From assembly GCA_009768925.2 (NCBI GenBank), contig VHIT02000018.1, positions 434,001 through 498,000 on the forward strand: a stretch of 64,000 bases of DNA, written 5' to 3'. Positions 54,307 through 64,000 of this stretch are shown piece by piece. Each line of letters begins with the position of its first letter. The stretch's first letter is position 1. The DNA is from Cryptosporidium bovis (Eukaryota > Apicomplexa > Conoidasida > Eucoccidiorida > Cryptosporidiidae). The notes under the pieces are model-generated. The model was not told where the DNA came from. It ran no database searches and was given only the letters and a program-made list of their open reading frames with translations. A program made the position numbers and the translations under genes.

Positions 54307-57303
54307 CTAGTAAATTTGTGGAACCTCGGAAAAGCACACCCTTTTCATAGATGATAAAGTTCTTGGGGGTGCTGAGTTGTGTTTTGTCCATAGGGAAGAT
54401 ATACTACCTCCTATTTTTGAAAATGAACCTTTATTATTATAGTTTATTTCGGATGAAACTGTTCTTAAAATTCCAGATATTGGCGGTTGAGCGTTTATTA
54501 AAGAACTTGTTGGTCTCAATTTTATTAGTTCAAGTAATTTATGATCTACTTCCCAATAATCATCGTCTTCTTCATCGTCTAAGATATTAGAACTACCTCT
54601 TCCTATATCATCATCGTCGTCATCATCATCATTATCACTTTCATCTAAAATATCGTCATAATAATCCTCTTCTTCGTGCGAGAATTCGCCATTATTATGA
54701 TTGTATTTATTACCACAATGACTAGTACTATCATTTAAATAATTATCATTTAATAAATTAACTATAGCTTTTGGAGATGACAATAATAAACCATTATTAG
54801 TATGATTATTACTATTATCAATATTATTACCGCTAACATTTGTGCCATCTTTACCCTTCACCTTATTTTTATTCCTACCACTGTATAATTTTGACACTAT
54901 TCCACTAAATCCAGAGAAAGAAGGCTGCGATGGAGATGGAAGTGGAGATGATAATTGTGAATTTTGATTTTTTAAACCGACTTCAATTGACATGCCACCA
55001 ATAGATATACCATTGTTATTATTATTATTATTATCGTTACTTGTTGAAATATCATTGTTCATATCAAAATTTAATGTTTTATTATTAAAAGTCGTATCAT
55101 TTTGAATGTTATTATTAGAAGTGCTACAACTACTAATATTACCATTGTTACAAATATTGTTAATATTACCTATTTGACCCGTAATCCACTTTTTGTTTAT
55201 ACCTGCTATTTCATTTATTTTTGAAATGCTCCAAAATGTTGGATCAACTATTTCCATTTCTATATTATTGTTTGTTATTAACTGAAAGCCATCTAATTTA
55301 CTATCACTATAACAGTTATTATTGTTATCACTATCTAATGTAGATCTGATTTTTAATTCATTTTTTTTATGACTTCGAATATAATTATTACATTTATCTA
55401 AGCAATTAATATTATTATCACCACTGGCTTGTGATGCTAATCTTTGACACCTTCTAATTAAATCTAATAAACAAGATCCACACCAATCTCTTATTTTTAC
55501 TAACACTCTTATTACATAAAAAACTTGTGATGTTTCACTTAATAAACACATTATATCAAACAATACTTGAAAGCTTACATTTCTTAATAATAGTGCACAT
55601 CTTCCCATTTCATTTATACCTACCGTTATATTACCATAAGTATTACTTACTTGTAAAGCATTATTTGTTTTTGACCTTGAACACAAAACACCATTTAAGT
55701 CGTATAATGGAAGTAAGATATCTATTAAATTAACTAGTGCAGTCAACCATTTAGAAAGTCCTTGAATTTTTGGACAACAACACAATATTCTGTGTAAACA
55801 ACGTAATAAACTATAGCAATATTGTGGTGTTTTGTAACACAATATTGTTTTAGGTGTATTTTCATTTGTTCCTGATAATGATATCATTATTTCATCTTTA
55901 ATAAAAAATGGTTCATTTCTCATAAATAATGTATCATTATCTCCTTTATTTGTGTTACAATTCAACATATAATACCTTAGTGCTTGTGATATTGTATTTA
56001 TTATTTCTATTGTATATTCATGATTGCCTCTACATATACTTAGGCATATATCAGATGTTAATATATATGGATAATAATATAATAAGTTCAATTTATCATC
56101 TAACAATTTGAACTGAAATGGTAGTATATTTATTTTATCTTGATTTTTTATTTTATTTAATATAAAAGTATCATTATTATTAATATTACTATCACCACTA
56201 TTTAAAATATTATTATTATTATCTTCTTTTGTTAATATTATTGATAATGTCTCTATAGTAAATAAATAATTAATATAAAGATATTTAATTAATTCCTGAT
56301 TAGTCATTTTATCACCTTGAAAAAATATATTATTATCTTCTTTGATAAATTCATTTATAGTAGATGTCGCAGATTGCCCTGGAGTCTCATTAATTGAATA
56401 GTATCTAACATTATGAAACGAAATGCCATATTTAAAAACCAAATCATTATTTAATATCGATGCTAGTGATGGAATAATACTCTCATATATTACTTTTTTT
56501 GATTTGCCCTCAAATATTATTCCTTGTGTTAGTAAACCCAATAAAATAATTTCTAATATCATAATAATATCAATCACATTCTTATTATCGTCATCTCGTG
56601 CACCATTTAAATCACTATTGGCATTCACATTTTTATTATTGGTAACGTTCCTATTTATATTTATTAAATTTTTACATGTTAATTCAACCAATTTTAAGTT
56701 TAATATGCAATTTTTTAATGGTATTGAGTTCGGTATACCATTTTTTTTATTATTTGTTTGTCTTGTTAATATTCCTATATTACCCTGTAAATTTTTTTTC
56801 ATTAAACACAATAATATCCATTTGCCATAATATTTCAATAATGTACCTTCCTTAGATATCCATATTTCTACATGATTCCTTATATAATTTATTATATTTG
56901 GTGACTCTCTCCATTTATCAAAACAACCATCTATTAATTTTATCAACAATAACACACCATATTTTGCATAATTCTCTCTTTCTTTTTTTATATCCCACTG
57001 TACATAATTAATTAAACACTTAATTACAGAAATAAAATAATTCTCCACTTGGCCTTTATTGTTTAATATTCCCGGATTACTACCTCCATTGCTGTTATTT
57101 GATGCTAAATCATTTATTTGCTCCATTACTTTACTTATATCAACATATTTTTTATTTAGTGGCATCATCATCCTATCTAAATCCGGCCCAAAATTTCTAT
57201 ATCCATTTGGATATAACCCTTTTATTATTGATTTTATCCCATTATTATATATTCCTCCTGATGTAATAAAATGTTTAATGTTACTAACTAATTTTTTTCC
57301 CAT
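54307..57303 (-). CDS. uncharacterised 998-residue protein ending in a PP1-docking RVxF motif
   Basis: I do not recognise this protein. The N-terminal 60 residues (IKSIIKGLYPNGYRNFGPDLDRM) look conserved. Residues about 60-660 appear to be an all-helical, armadillo- or HEAT-like scaffold with several Cys-rich helices (YSLLRCLHRILCCCPKI, WCGSCLLDLIRRCQRL) and Asn-rich insertions. The last 300 residues are disordered, with a Ser/Pro stretch and a run of aspartates (SDNDDDDDDDDI). The final residues read KRVCFSEVPQIY; RVCF at 988-991 fits the RVxF motif by which regulators bind protein phosphatase 1. ISGILRTVSS just before could be a second docking or phospho site. The PP1 link is inference. Confidence 0.75.
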   Translation of the reverse strand: MGKKLVSNIKHFITSGGIYNNGIKSIIKGLYPNGYRNFGPDLDRMMMPLNKKYVDISKVMEQINDLASNNSNGGSNPGILNNKGQVENYFISVIKCLINYVQWDIKKERENYAKYGVLLLIKLIDGCFDKWRESPNIINYIRNHVEIWISKEGTLLKYYGKWILLCLMKKNLQGNIGILTRQTNNKKNGIPNSIPLKNCILNLKLVELTCKNLININRNVTNNKNVNANSDLNGARDDDNKNVIDIIMILEIILLGLLTQGIIFEGKSKKVIYESIIPSLASILNNDLVFKYGISFHNVRYYSINETPGQSATSTINEFIKEDNNIFFQGDKMTNQELIKYLYINYLFTIETLSIILTKEDNNNNILNSGDSNINNNDTFILNKIKNQDKINILPFQFKLLDDKLNLLYYYPYILTSDICLSICRGNHEYTIEIINTISQALRYYMLNCNTNKGDNDTLFMRNEPFFIKDEIMISLSGTNENTPKTILCYKTPQYCYSLLRCLHRILCCCPKIQGLSKWLTALVNLIDILLPLYDLNGVLCSRSKTNNALQVSNTYGNITVGINEMGRCALLLRNVSFQVLFDIMCLLSETSQVFYVIRVLVKIRDWCGSCLLDLIRRCQRLASQASGDNNINCLDKCNNYIRSHKKNELKIRSTLDSDNNNNCYSDSKLDGFQLITNNNIEMEIVDPTFWSISKINEIAGINKKWITGQIGNINNICNNGNISSCSTSNNNIQNDTTFNNKTLNFDMNNDISTSNDNNNNNNNGISIGGMSIEVGLKNQNSQLSSPLPSPSQPSFSGFSGIVSKLYSGRNKNKVKGKDGTNVSGNNIDNSNNHTNNGLLLSSPKAIVNLLNDNYLNDSTSHCGNKYNHNNGEFSHEEEDYYDDILDESDNDDDDDDDDIGRGSSNILDDEEDDDYWEVDHKLLELIKLRPTSSLINAQPPISGILRTVSSEINYNNKGSFSKIGGSISSLWTKHNSAPPRTLSSMKRVCFSEVPQIY

Positions 57304-58883
57304 TTTTTTATTATTTTAACTATTCCCTTTTTCCTTCTTTGTTTATTTTGTATGATCTTGTTAAATCTAATACGATAAAACTAACTTGTAGCACTTGAAG
57401 TGTAAATACAGCATATATAGCTATTTATGGTTCATTTATACTCTGGCATACATAATTATAAACAAGTTTTTACTCTAATTATTTTAATGATTTGTCATCA
57501 ACATATACTTCATTGTATACTTAAATTAATTTTATCGAGTAAAGCACTAATTATATATTGCTTTTGCAAAAAAAAAACTTTGATCTTTATCTTGGCCACA
57601 ATATATATCATTTCAGTTAATTTAATCCTTTTTGATGTTATATATTTACGCTATCATATATGCTATAGTTTGTTCTTACTATAAACTATAGTTGTTGCAA
57701 TTACTTTCCTTGGTTTACTTGATTGTTATTTTATACCTATTTTTTATCGGATTTGTTTTTACACAGTACAAATACACAACAAAGAAATAACTCCTCTTTC
57801 CCTGCTTTTATTTCGTATTTATATACATAAAACACATAAAGTATCCTTCTTTTAAAAAATAACTTATTTAATAAATTTTTTCAAAAATTTCCACTATTTA
57901 CCATTAGAATCGTCTTTTATGACCTTTTTTTCTGACACACAAATACACACATAATTACGTGTCTTTGGCGCCTAAATGCCAAATATATTGATATATGAAT
58001 ATTTAATTTAATTAAAAGTTTGATTTATTTTGCAAGTGTTAAATAGATATATAATATGAGGATGTTTGAAATCTTTTGCAGTATAACATATTTGTTAGGT
58101 CTAACTTAATGTTGTAAATAGGTAATCAGGACAAAAATCATCATTGAAATGCTTTGATACTAAATTTTGTATGTTTTTTGAAGTTATGGTATTAAGTGTT
58201 GTGGGAAGAAGTATTGATCCTTTTTTCTCGTAAAATCTAGTTTCATTTTATCAGTAATTTTATTTAATTTCATTTTTAAATTTAGTTTTATACCTGGCTT
58301 CTAATTAATACAAAAATTTTTTAGCTTATAACATTAAATATGCTGGCGCGATGGCGGTACCTGAAAGAGTAAATTCTAAATGATTTTCTTTGAAAGTAGA
58401 GAGAAATTATTTTTCTTCCTTTTTTCCATAAAAAGCAATTCTAAATATATAAAGGTGAATAAAATGTGTTAATAGAAGTTGTTTTTGGTTTAAATTTTCA
58501 ATTCGTTTCTCAGAAAGGTTATTATGCATTGATAGCAATATTAATTTTGCAATCATTAGTTTTAATTCACTGTATTTGAACAATTCTAGTCTACATAGAG
58601 AAATATTTTTTTATTGAAATATATTTATCGAAGTTTAAATGTTATTTGGTGGTTAAAATTATTATATTTAATGTATATATAGAGTAATTCGTATACAAAC
58701 ATATAATTTACAGAAAACCAATATTTTAAAATATGTTAATGCGAGTTTCAGACTGATGTTGAATTGTGTATTTTATTTATTCATTTCAATATAAAAAAAG
58801 AATATCTTTATTATATTACATTTATTTGTTATTTTAAATAATTAGATATATGCATTTATATACACTTATGTAAATAAAAATAA
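57304..58883. other. divergent promoter region
   Basis: The longest spacer of the window (1.6 kb), between the 998-residue protein (minus) and the CDPK (plus). It holds the TTTGGCGCC word listed separately and a CTGGCGCGATGGCGG patch near 58341. No gene or RNA seen. Confidence 0.45.
57964..57972. promoter_or_regulatory. TTTGGCGCC, candidate E2F-like site
   Basis: TTTGGCGCC fits TTTSGCGC-type E2F words and the palindromic GGCGCC core. It lies about 660 bp before the start of the 998-residue protein and 910 bp before the CDPK. Confidence 0.3.
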
Positions 58884-61800
58884 ATGGATTCAGATAAATT
58901 AGCAACCAGTAATAGTGTGGATGAGAACATTCCTCTTGAATCATGTAATGAAAAGGAAGCTGAATTTGATAGACCATATGATGATTATGAAGAACATTAC
59001 AAAAATGATATGCCTTCAAGCAAAGCAACATCAGCGTATTCATTAAATTCAGCGTCTTTTTTTGGCCTTTCAAATCAGACTCCGAAGCCGCCAATAAAAA
59101 GGGATTCATTTGTAGGAACAAGCTATTTACCCATACATAATTATTATAAAATAGGTGAAAAAGTAGGTGAAGGAAGTTGGGGTGCGGTTTATATTGTGGA
59201 AGAAAGATGCTCAAATATTGTAAGAGCAGCCAAGAAAATACCCAAACAATTTTCAGGTGATGGATTTAGGTTTCGCCAGGAAATGCAGTTGTTGAGTATT
59301 TTAGATCATCCAAATATAGCAAAGCTTTATGAAACTTTTGAAGACTATAATTCAATATATCTTATTATGGAACTTTGTAATGGTGGAGAATTATTTGATC
59401 GTTTGTCACATGTTGATTGTTTCTCGGAAAGGGTTGCTGCTCATCTCATTAAACAAATGCTTTCTGCAATTTCATATTGTCACTCAAGGGGAATTGTTCA
59501 TAGAGATCTTAAACCGGAAAACTTTTTATTTTTAAATTCAAAATCAGAAATTAATTGCAGGCATCATTTTTTTGATTTTAAAAGTAATCCTATTGAGAAA
59601 AAGACAAATAATTCCATGGATGATAGTGGCTGTGGTATTTTGAATTACAATAACAGTAATTGCACGAACGTTAATATTATTTCAAACGTTAACAAGAATA
59701 TCTGTGAGAAAAACAATAATAATGTAAGAATATCAAGATCTCTTCCCTCAAGTTTAAACTACAACCAAATTGTATGTATTGAGAACAATGGTTCACTTGA
59801 TTTTAACAGAAATGACAATTTCTATTACGATAGTAATAATAACAGTATTTCTCGTCCTCTAACTGATACGAGTAAACATATGAGACATAATTGTTTATTA
59901 AACAATAAAAATGTTGTTGGAAGTAATGATTATCATAATATAAATAAACTACCTATTGTAGACAGTTGTAACTGTTTTGAACTCAAAAACCCACTGAAAC
60001 TTATTGATTTTGGCTTGGCAAAAAGAATAACAAGAACAGGAGGTTATTTGAGAACTAGAGTTGGAACACTATATTATATAGCTCCTGAGATATTGGTTGG
60101 TAAGGGTTATGATGATAAATGTGATATATGGTCCATAGGCGTAATGGCTCATATACTACTGTCTGGTGTACCACCTTTTACTGGAAATACAGATGGAGAA
60201 ATTATTGAAAAAGTAAAAAAGGGTAGTATTGCATTTTCCGAACCAATTTGGAATAATATATCTTTAAGGGCGAAAGATTTTTTGCATAAATTGTTAAATA
60301 AGAATCCAAATGATAGAATTTCGGCTTTTCAAGCCTTACAACATCCGTGGATTAGATCATGGGACGTTCCAACAGTACCATTATGCGGTATCGGTATGAT
60401 TAATAAAGTCATTGTCTGGCCTTGGCACCAACAAAGATCAAAGTTAGCTTTAAAATCCAAGTCATCGTCTTTAATTTCAAATTTAAACAGTAATAGTGAA
60501 AATAGTTATAATATAATAAGTAGCAATAATACAAGTAGTGGCGAACACGATTCAAATGAGTTGGAATGTGAGAACATCAACGAATTGTCATTTAAACAAA
60601 AAAATCAGATACTAAATTCAATGAATAATGATTTCATTGTAAAAAGATCTCTAGGAAAAAGTTCTGTACTCAGAAAGTCATGTAGCACTCCATTGCTTTA
60701 TTCAATGTGCAATGCATATCCAAATAATAATGAAATGGGTTCTAACCATATTTCTGGTTTACAAGATAATATTTGTTTTTATCAACAAAAATCTGTTACT
60801 CCTAGAACAAAAGCAACTATAAGTGCAATATTAAATCAAGAAGATTCAATCATGGCTCCACCATGTGACCCTAGATTTCACTTTGGATGTAGTTGTGGTA
60901 GCATTAATTTGGCATCTAATAATAATCACAATTCAATTAGTCGTTATAATAAAAACAAAGGAGATAGTTTTTTACGTGATAAATTAGAATGTGATGACAA
61001 GAGTATTCTTTTATCTTCATGCTCATCGAGCAAACATGGCGTTTCTTCTTCGTCTTTATCATTTCACTCTTCTGTGACATATACAACATCTCACAGCATT
61101 ACAAGATCCTCTCTTTCACATGGTAACTTAACAAGCTATGCAAATAAATCAAGGAATGATTACAAAAATTGTTATGGTAATTTAAGCTTAGTTAGAAATC
61201 CAAATTTAAATATTGCAAATAACACAGAAACTCCGAATATACTATCTAGGGTTTGTAACAAGGAGCAATTATTTCAAACAATACTTTCTAACAAAGCATT
61301 TGACTTGTATAAACCACTACTTAAGTTACTCAAATCGTGGGAAAGATTTTGCAACTACACTCTTTTAAAAAGAGTTATTCTAGTTTCGATTGCTCTTAGA
61401 ATTGGTGAAAATAATGATTTTAATTATTTAAAGGAACAATTTAAAAGATTTGATGTCGCAGGCGATGGCGTTGTATCACTAGCAGAACTTCAATGCGTTC
61501 TTTGTTTCATATTTCACATTGAATTCATTTCTAATGTTAATAATAATTCAATGAAGGACAAAAATGATATTAGTGATTTAAATCAAGAGAAAAATCAGTT
61601 AAACAAAGACTTAAATGATTTCGGAATTTCCTCTGATTGCTCAGTTGATGTTTTCGATAACTTCAGTGGATATGAGGATAATGAAAGTGAATTCTCTAAA
61701 GTTAATTGGAACAAGGTGGAATATGTTATTGCAAGTGACACAAATGAGGATAATGATTATAATGCAAGTGATAATGATATGAGCGACTATGTAGATAATC

Positions 61801-62570
61801 AAAATGGTAATAGTGTTGAAGATTTGATACCACAATTGGACGAAAACTATATTAATGATGTTTTTTCTAGCATCAAACAATATAATTCATCTTTATTCTT
61901 GGCTTCACAAGCTTTTTTTAACTCGGATATTTCAATTAATGCATATTTAGATTCATTTATTTCTTCCAATTCCTTCAATAAAAAATTGCTATTTGATAAT
62001 TTATGTCTATTTAACATTGAAGGAATTATTAAATTGAATGAACTATGCAATAAAATTGAGAACATATTTGGAATAATAGATCAGGATCAAAGCGGATCTT
62101 GGGAATATACTGAGTTTGTAGCGGCTTCTATGGAACCTGAAATGTACTTGAATAATATGAATGCACTCAGAACGGTGTTTAGAAATTTTGATAGAGACTC
62201 TGATGGAAAAGTGTCAGTTCAAGACATACTTTCTTCCTTTGGATGGGAAGACGATATTATTCTTTGCTCGGAAACTATTTCACCAAGACAATACAAACAG
62301 TATTTAAAAATAGGGAATTCTAGACCATGCGATTACACTACTAATAACAATGATAGTGATTGTAACAATAACACTAATAATGACGATTACAATTGCGGCA
62401 TTTTTGAAGATGAAGAAAAACTAAAACGATTTATCCAGGATGATTCTATTGATAATTCTGTTCAGTATTGTGCTCATATTCACTGGACAGAAATATTCCT
62501 AAATGAATGTTGCAAACCTGGAAAACACTATCTTGACTTTGAAGACTTTTACGATTTTTTGTTAAAATAA
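58884..62570 (+). CDS. calcium-dependent protein kinase (CDPK) with a large kinase-domain insertion
   Basis: A 1228-residue Ser/Thr kinase regulated by calcium, in the plant/apicomplexan CDPK family. The kinase domain starts near residue 89: glycine loop GEGSWG, catalytic Lys117 (AAKK), gatekeeper Met in YLIMEL, HRD 206-208, DFG 375-377, then APE. HRD and DFG are 167 residues apart instead of about 20, because an Asn-rich insertion splits them; all catalytic residues remain. A Ser/Asn-rich linker of about 300 residues follows, then EF-hands: DVAGDGVVSLAE, DQDQSGSWEYTE and DRDSDGKVSVQD, with degenerate ones between and at the end. An acidic stretch splits the first two. There is no Gly2, so no N-myristoylation. 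It likely controls secretion, motility or egress, as CDPKs do in relatives. Confidence 0.9.
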   Translation: MDSDKLATSNSVDENIPLESCNEKEAEFDRPYDDYEEHYKNDMPSSKATSAYSLNSASFFGLSNQTPKPPIKRDSFVGTSYLPIHNYYKIGEKVGEGSWGAVYIVEERCSNIVRAAKKIPKQFSGDGFRFRQEMQLLSILDHPNIAKLYETFEDYNSIYLIMELCNGGELFDRLSHVDCFSERVAAHLIKQMLSAISYCHSRGIVHRDLKPENFLFLNSKSEINCRHHFFDFKSNPIEKKTNNSMDDSGCGILNYNNSNCTNVNIISNVNKNICEKNNNNVRISRSLPSSLNYNQIVCIENNGSLDFNRNDNFYYDSNNNSISRPLTDTSKHMRHNCLLNNKNVVGSNDYHNINKLPIVDSCNCFELKNPLKLIDFGLAKRITRTGGYLRTRVGTLYYIAPEILVGKGYDDKCDIWSIGVMAHILLSGVPPFTGNTDGEIIEKVKKGSIAFSEPIWNNISLRAKDFLHKLLNKNPNDRISAFQALQHPWIRSWDVPTVPLCGIGMINKVIVWPWHQQRSKLALKSKSSSLISNLNSNSENSYNIISSNNTSSGEHDSNELECENINELSFKQKNQILNSMNNDFIVKRSLGKSSVLRKSCSTPLLYSMCNAYPNNNEMGSNHISGLQDNICFYQQKSVTPRTKATISAILNQEDSIMAPPCDPRFHFGCSCGSINLASNNNHNSISRYNKNKGDSFLRDKLECDDKSILLSSCSSSKHGVSSSSLSFHSSVTYTTSHSITRSSLSHGNLTSYANKSRNDYKNCYGNLSLVRNPNLNIANNTETPNILSRVCNKEQLFQTILSNKAFDLYKPLLKLLKSWERFCNYTLLKRVILVSIALRIGENNDFNYLKEQFKRFDVAGDGVVSLAELQCVLCFIFHIEFISNVNNNSMKDKNDISDLNQEKNQLNKDLNDFGISSDCSVDVFDNFSGYEDNESEFSKVNWNKVEYVIASDTNEDNDYNASDNDMSDYVDNQNGNSVEDLIPQLDENYINDVFSSIKQYNSSLFLASQAFFNSDISINAYLDSFISSNSFNKKLLFDNLCLFNIEGIIKLNELCNKIENIFGIIDQDQSGSWEYTEFVAASMEPEMYLNNMNALRTVFRNFDRDSDGKVSVQDILSSFGWEDDIILCSETISPRQYKQYLKIGNSRPCDYTTNNNDSDCNNNTNNDDYNCGIFEDEEKLKRFIQDDSIDNSVQYCAHIHWTEIFLNECCKPGKHYLDFEDFYDFLLK

Positions 62571-63681
62571 ATTGTACTACTTGTTATATTTAATTATTTA
62601 TACGAAATAAATATCCATTTTTTGTTTAAGCACTTTTAAATTATTCGGTAGCGTTACTATGCCATGTTATTACACATATACACAATTATATATAAAGAAT
62701 AAGAGAAATAAAAAGAGTAAAATAAAATAAAGGACAGGCTTATATTTGTAATGTATAAAGCGTTCTGATTGATATATTCTTAATTTATTCTATTTTTACA
62801 ATGTGGTTGTATTAGTGCGCACTTTTACTTTACTTTGTGCTTTGTTTTATTTATCGGTACCTGTAATTATGCCAATCACGATTTTAACTGCATTAACTAT
62901 GTGTGTGTCCAACCTTGAAGTCAATTAATTGTTTTAATTTATTCTTGCCAACTTGGCCATGTTTTCCTCTTTTTTTGCGTTGATTGCCCTAATCCATCTA
63001 CTACTCATACATTTATTTAAAATAAGTACGCAAATACATGCACAATAAATACCATAAACTATTTCTAAACCTATTTTTAGTACATATTCACAAAGTTACT
63101 CTTATTTTACTTTAATTACATTTTAGGTGTTTTGCACTTCTCCCGCATTTTCCGTGGTTTATTATTTACATTTTTTTGTGGGTAAAATAAACCAACCAAA
63201 ATAAACTAATGTTTAGATGCGCGCGCCTAAATGAAATTTATTTAAGGACGGCTACCAAATAAATTTTTCTTCCATTTCACCTTTATATTGACACAAAATC
63301 ACAATAAATAATAAGTTATATTGATTATTATGCTTACTTCAATAAAAAGCATTAATACAGCTTTTATTATTCTAGAGCATTGAGCAGGTAAACGGAGTTG
63401 CGACCACATTAGACAATAGTGTCAGTTTATTTTGGCATCACTGAGAGATCTATAAATATTAAGCAAAACCTTTTAAATAAATAAATATATAATGAATTTA
63501 ACAACAAGTTAATACAAATAAAATAAGGATCGTTGTCACTTATTTTATTGAGTACCGTTTCAAGACTAATGAGATTGAACATTTTGAATAAATACATTAT
63601 ATGGGCTTTATTTTCATATTAATATATTGTTAACATAGTGCACATGTAATTTATGAATATTCAATAGGACATACAAGAAAA
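62571..63681. other. intergenic
   Basis: A 1.1-kb spacer before the kelch gene. It contains ATGCGCGCGCCTAAAT near 63219 and otherwise AT-rich sequence. No gene seen. Confidence 0.45.
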
Positions 63682-64000
63682 ATGGCTCAAAAAGAACAAA
63701 TGTTTGGGGATGTTCCCACAGCTAGATTCGGACACTCTACTACTTTTGTAGGTAATTCGAAAGGTAGGTTTTTTCGTTGGTTTATGTTATATTATACACA
63801 TACTTTAATTGACGCAATGTCACATTTAAGAAAGAACAAAAGATTATTTCATTATTTAAGTAATCCAAAATATTTGTTATATATATATGGTGTGATATAA
63901 TATAATATAATGTAATTTATCTAAATAAGACCTAATTTTTTTCTTATTCTTTACTATTTCAACAATAAAGTTGTTTTGTTTGGAGGAGCAATAGGTGATA
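63682..64000 (+). CDS. kelch-repeat protein, 5' end (PPKL-like), cut by right edge
   Basis: Exon 1 is 63682-63763, the intron 63764-63970 (207 nt, GTAGGT...TAAAG), and exon 2 starts at 63971 and leaves the window. The spliced start reads MAQKEQMFGDVPTARFGHSTTFVGNSK then VVLFGGAIGD. P-x-x-R-x-G-H-S and V-x-x-x-K-V-x-L-F-G-G are the first strands of a kelch blade, and the joint keeps frame. The wording is close to the N terminus of PPKL, the kelch plus PP1-type phosphatase of plants and apicomplexans (BSU1-like), but the phosphatase domain is outside the window, so only kelch is certain. Reading straight through exon 1 would give a short frame that loses the repeat. Confidence 0.75.

Overview
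The window is eukaryotic nuclear DNA, very AT-rich, with asparagine/aspartate/lysine-rich proteins, mostly intron-poor genes, short GT-AG introns (51-207 nt) where they occur, and no rRNA, CRISPR or recognisable transposon. The calcium-dependent protein kinase, the apicomplexan-type GAPDH S-loop insertion, the TGCATGCA and E2F-like promoter words and the compact layout all point to an apicomplexan of the Cryptosporidium type. The species cannot be fixed from this sequence alone. It reads as ordinary core chromosome: no mobile, phage-like or defence system is visible.

Layout. The left edge holds the start of an unidentified minus-strand gene and, divergent to it, a coiled-coil protein with a PCNA-binding (PIP) motif (873-2612). 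Then come a PUB+UBX p97 adaptor (minus), a 58-residue ribosomal protein eS30, a tRNA-Pro(CGG), and a two-exon pyrroline-5-carboxylate reductase (minus). A giant secreted subtilase-fold protein without its catalytic serine and with an Apple/PAN-like region follows (7846-14265). A five-exon TRAPPC5/Trs31 gene (14543-15494) converges to within 15 bp of a GH13 branching-enzyme-like gene. Next are a GIGYF-like GYF-domain translation factor, a spliced multi-pass membrane protein, a small secreted protein and GAPDH.

The middle holds a seven-or-so-pass membrane protein (minus), a CZIB/UPF0587 protein that has lost its zinc cysteines, the RNase P subunit RPP30, a START lipid-transfer protein, a four-pass membrane protein with a histidine-rich tail, and the SPB4/DDX55 DEAD-box helicase. 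The right third holds an enormous, extremely AT-rich RME-8/DNAJC13-like protein that seems to lack its J domain, the SKI2 exosome helicase (convergent), an uncharacterised 998-residue protein ending in a PP1-docking RVxF motif, a CDPK with about 150 inserted residues in the kinase domain, and, running off the right edge, the first exons of a kelch protein that resembles PPKL phosphatases.

There is no operon logic. Several genes fall into shared cell processes: RNA and ribosome metabolism (eS30, SPB4, SKI2, RPP30, GIGYF-like, tRNA), vesicle traffic (TRAPPC5, RME-8-like, START, UBX), and carbon/amino-acid metabolism (GAPDH, branching enzyme, P5CR). The most useful results are the gene models that a plain ORF scan misses (eS30, TRAPPC5, P5CR exon 1, kelch exon 1, membrane-protein intron) and several family members with altered active or binding sites.
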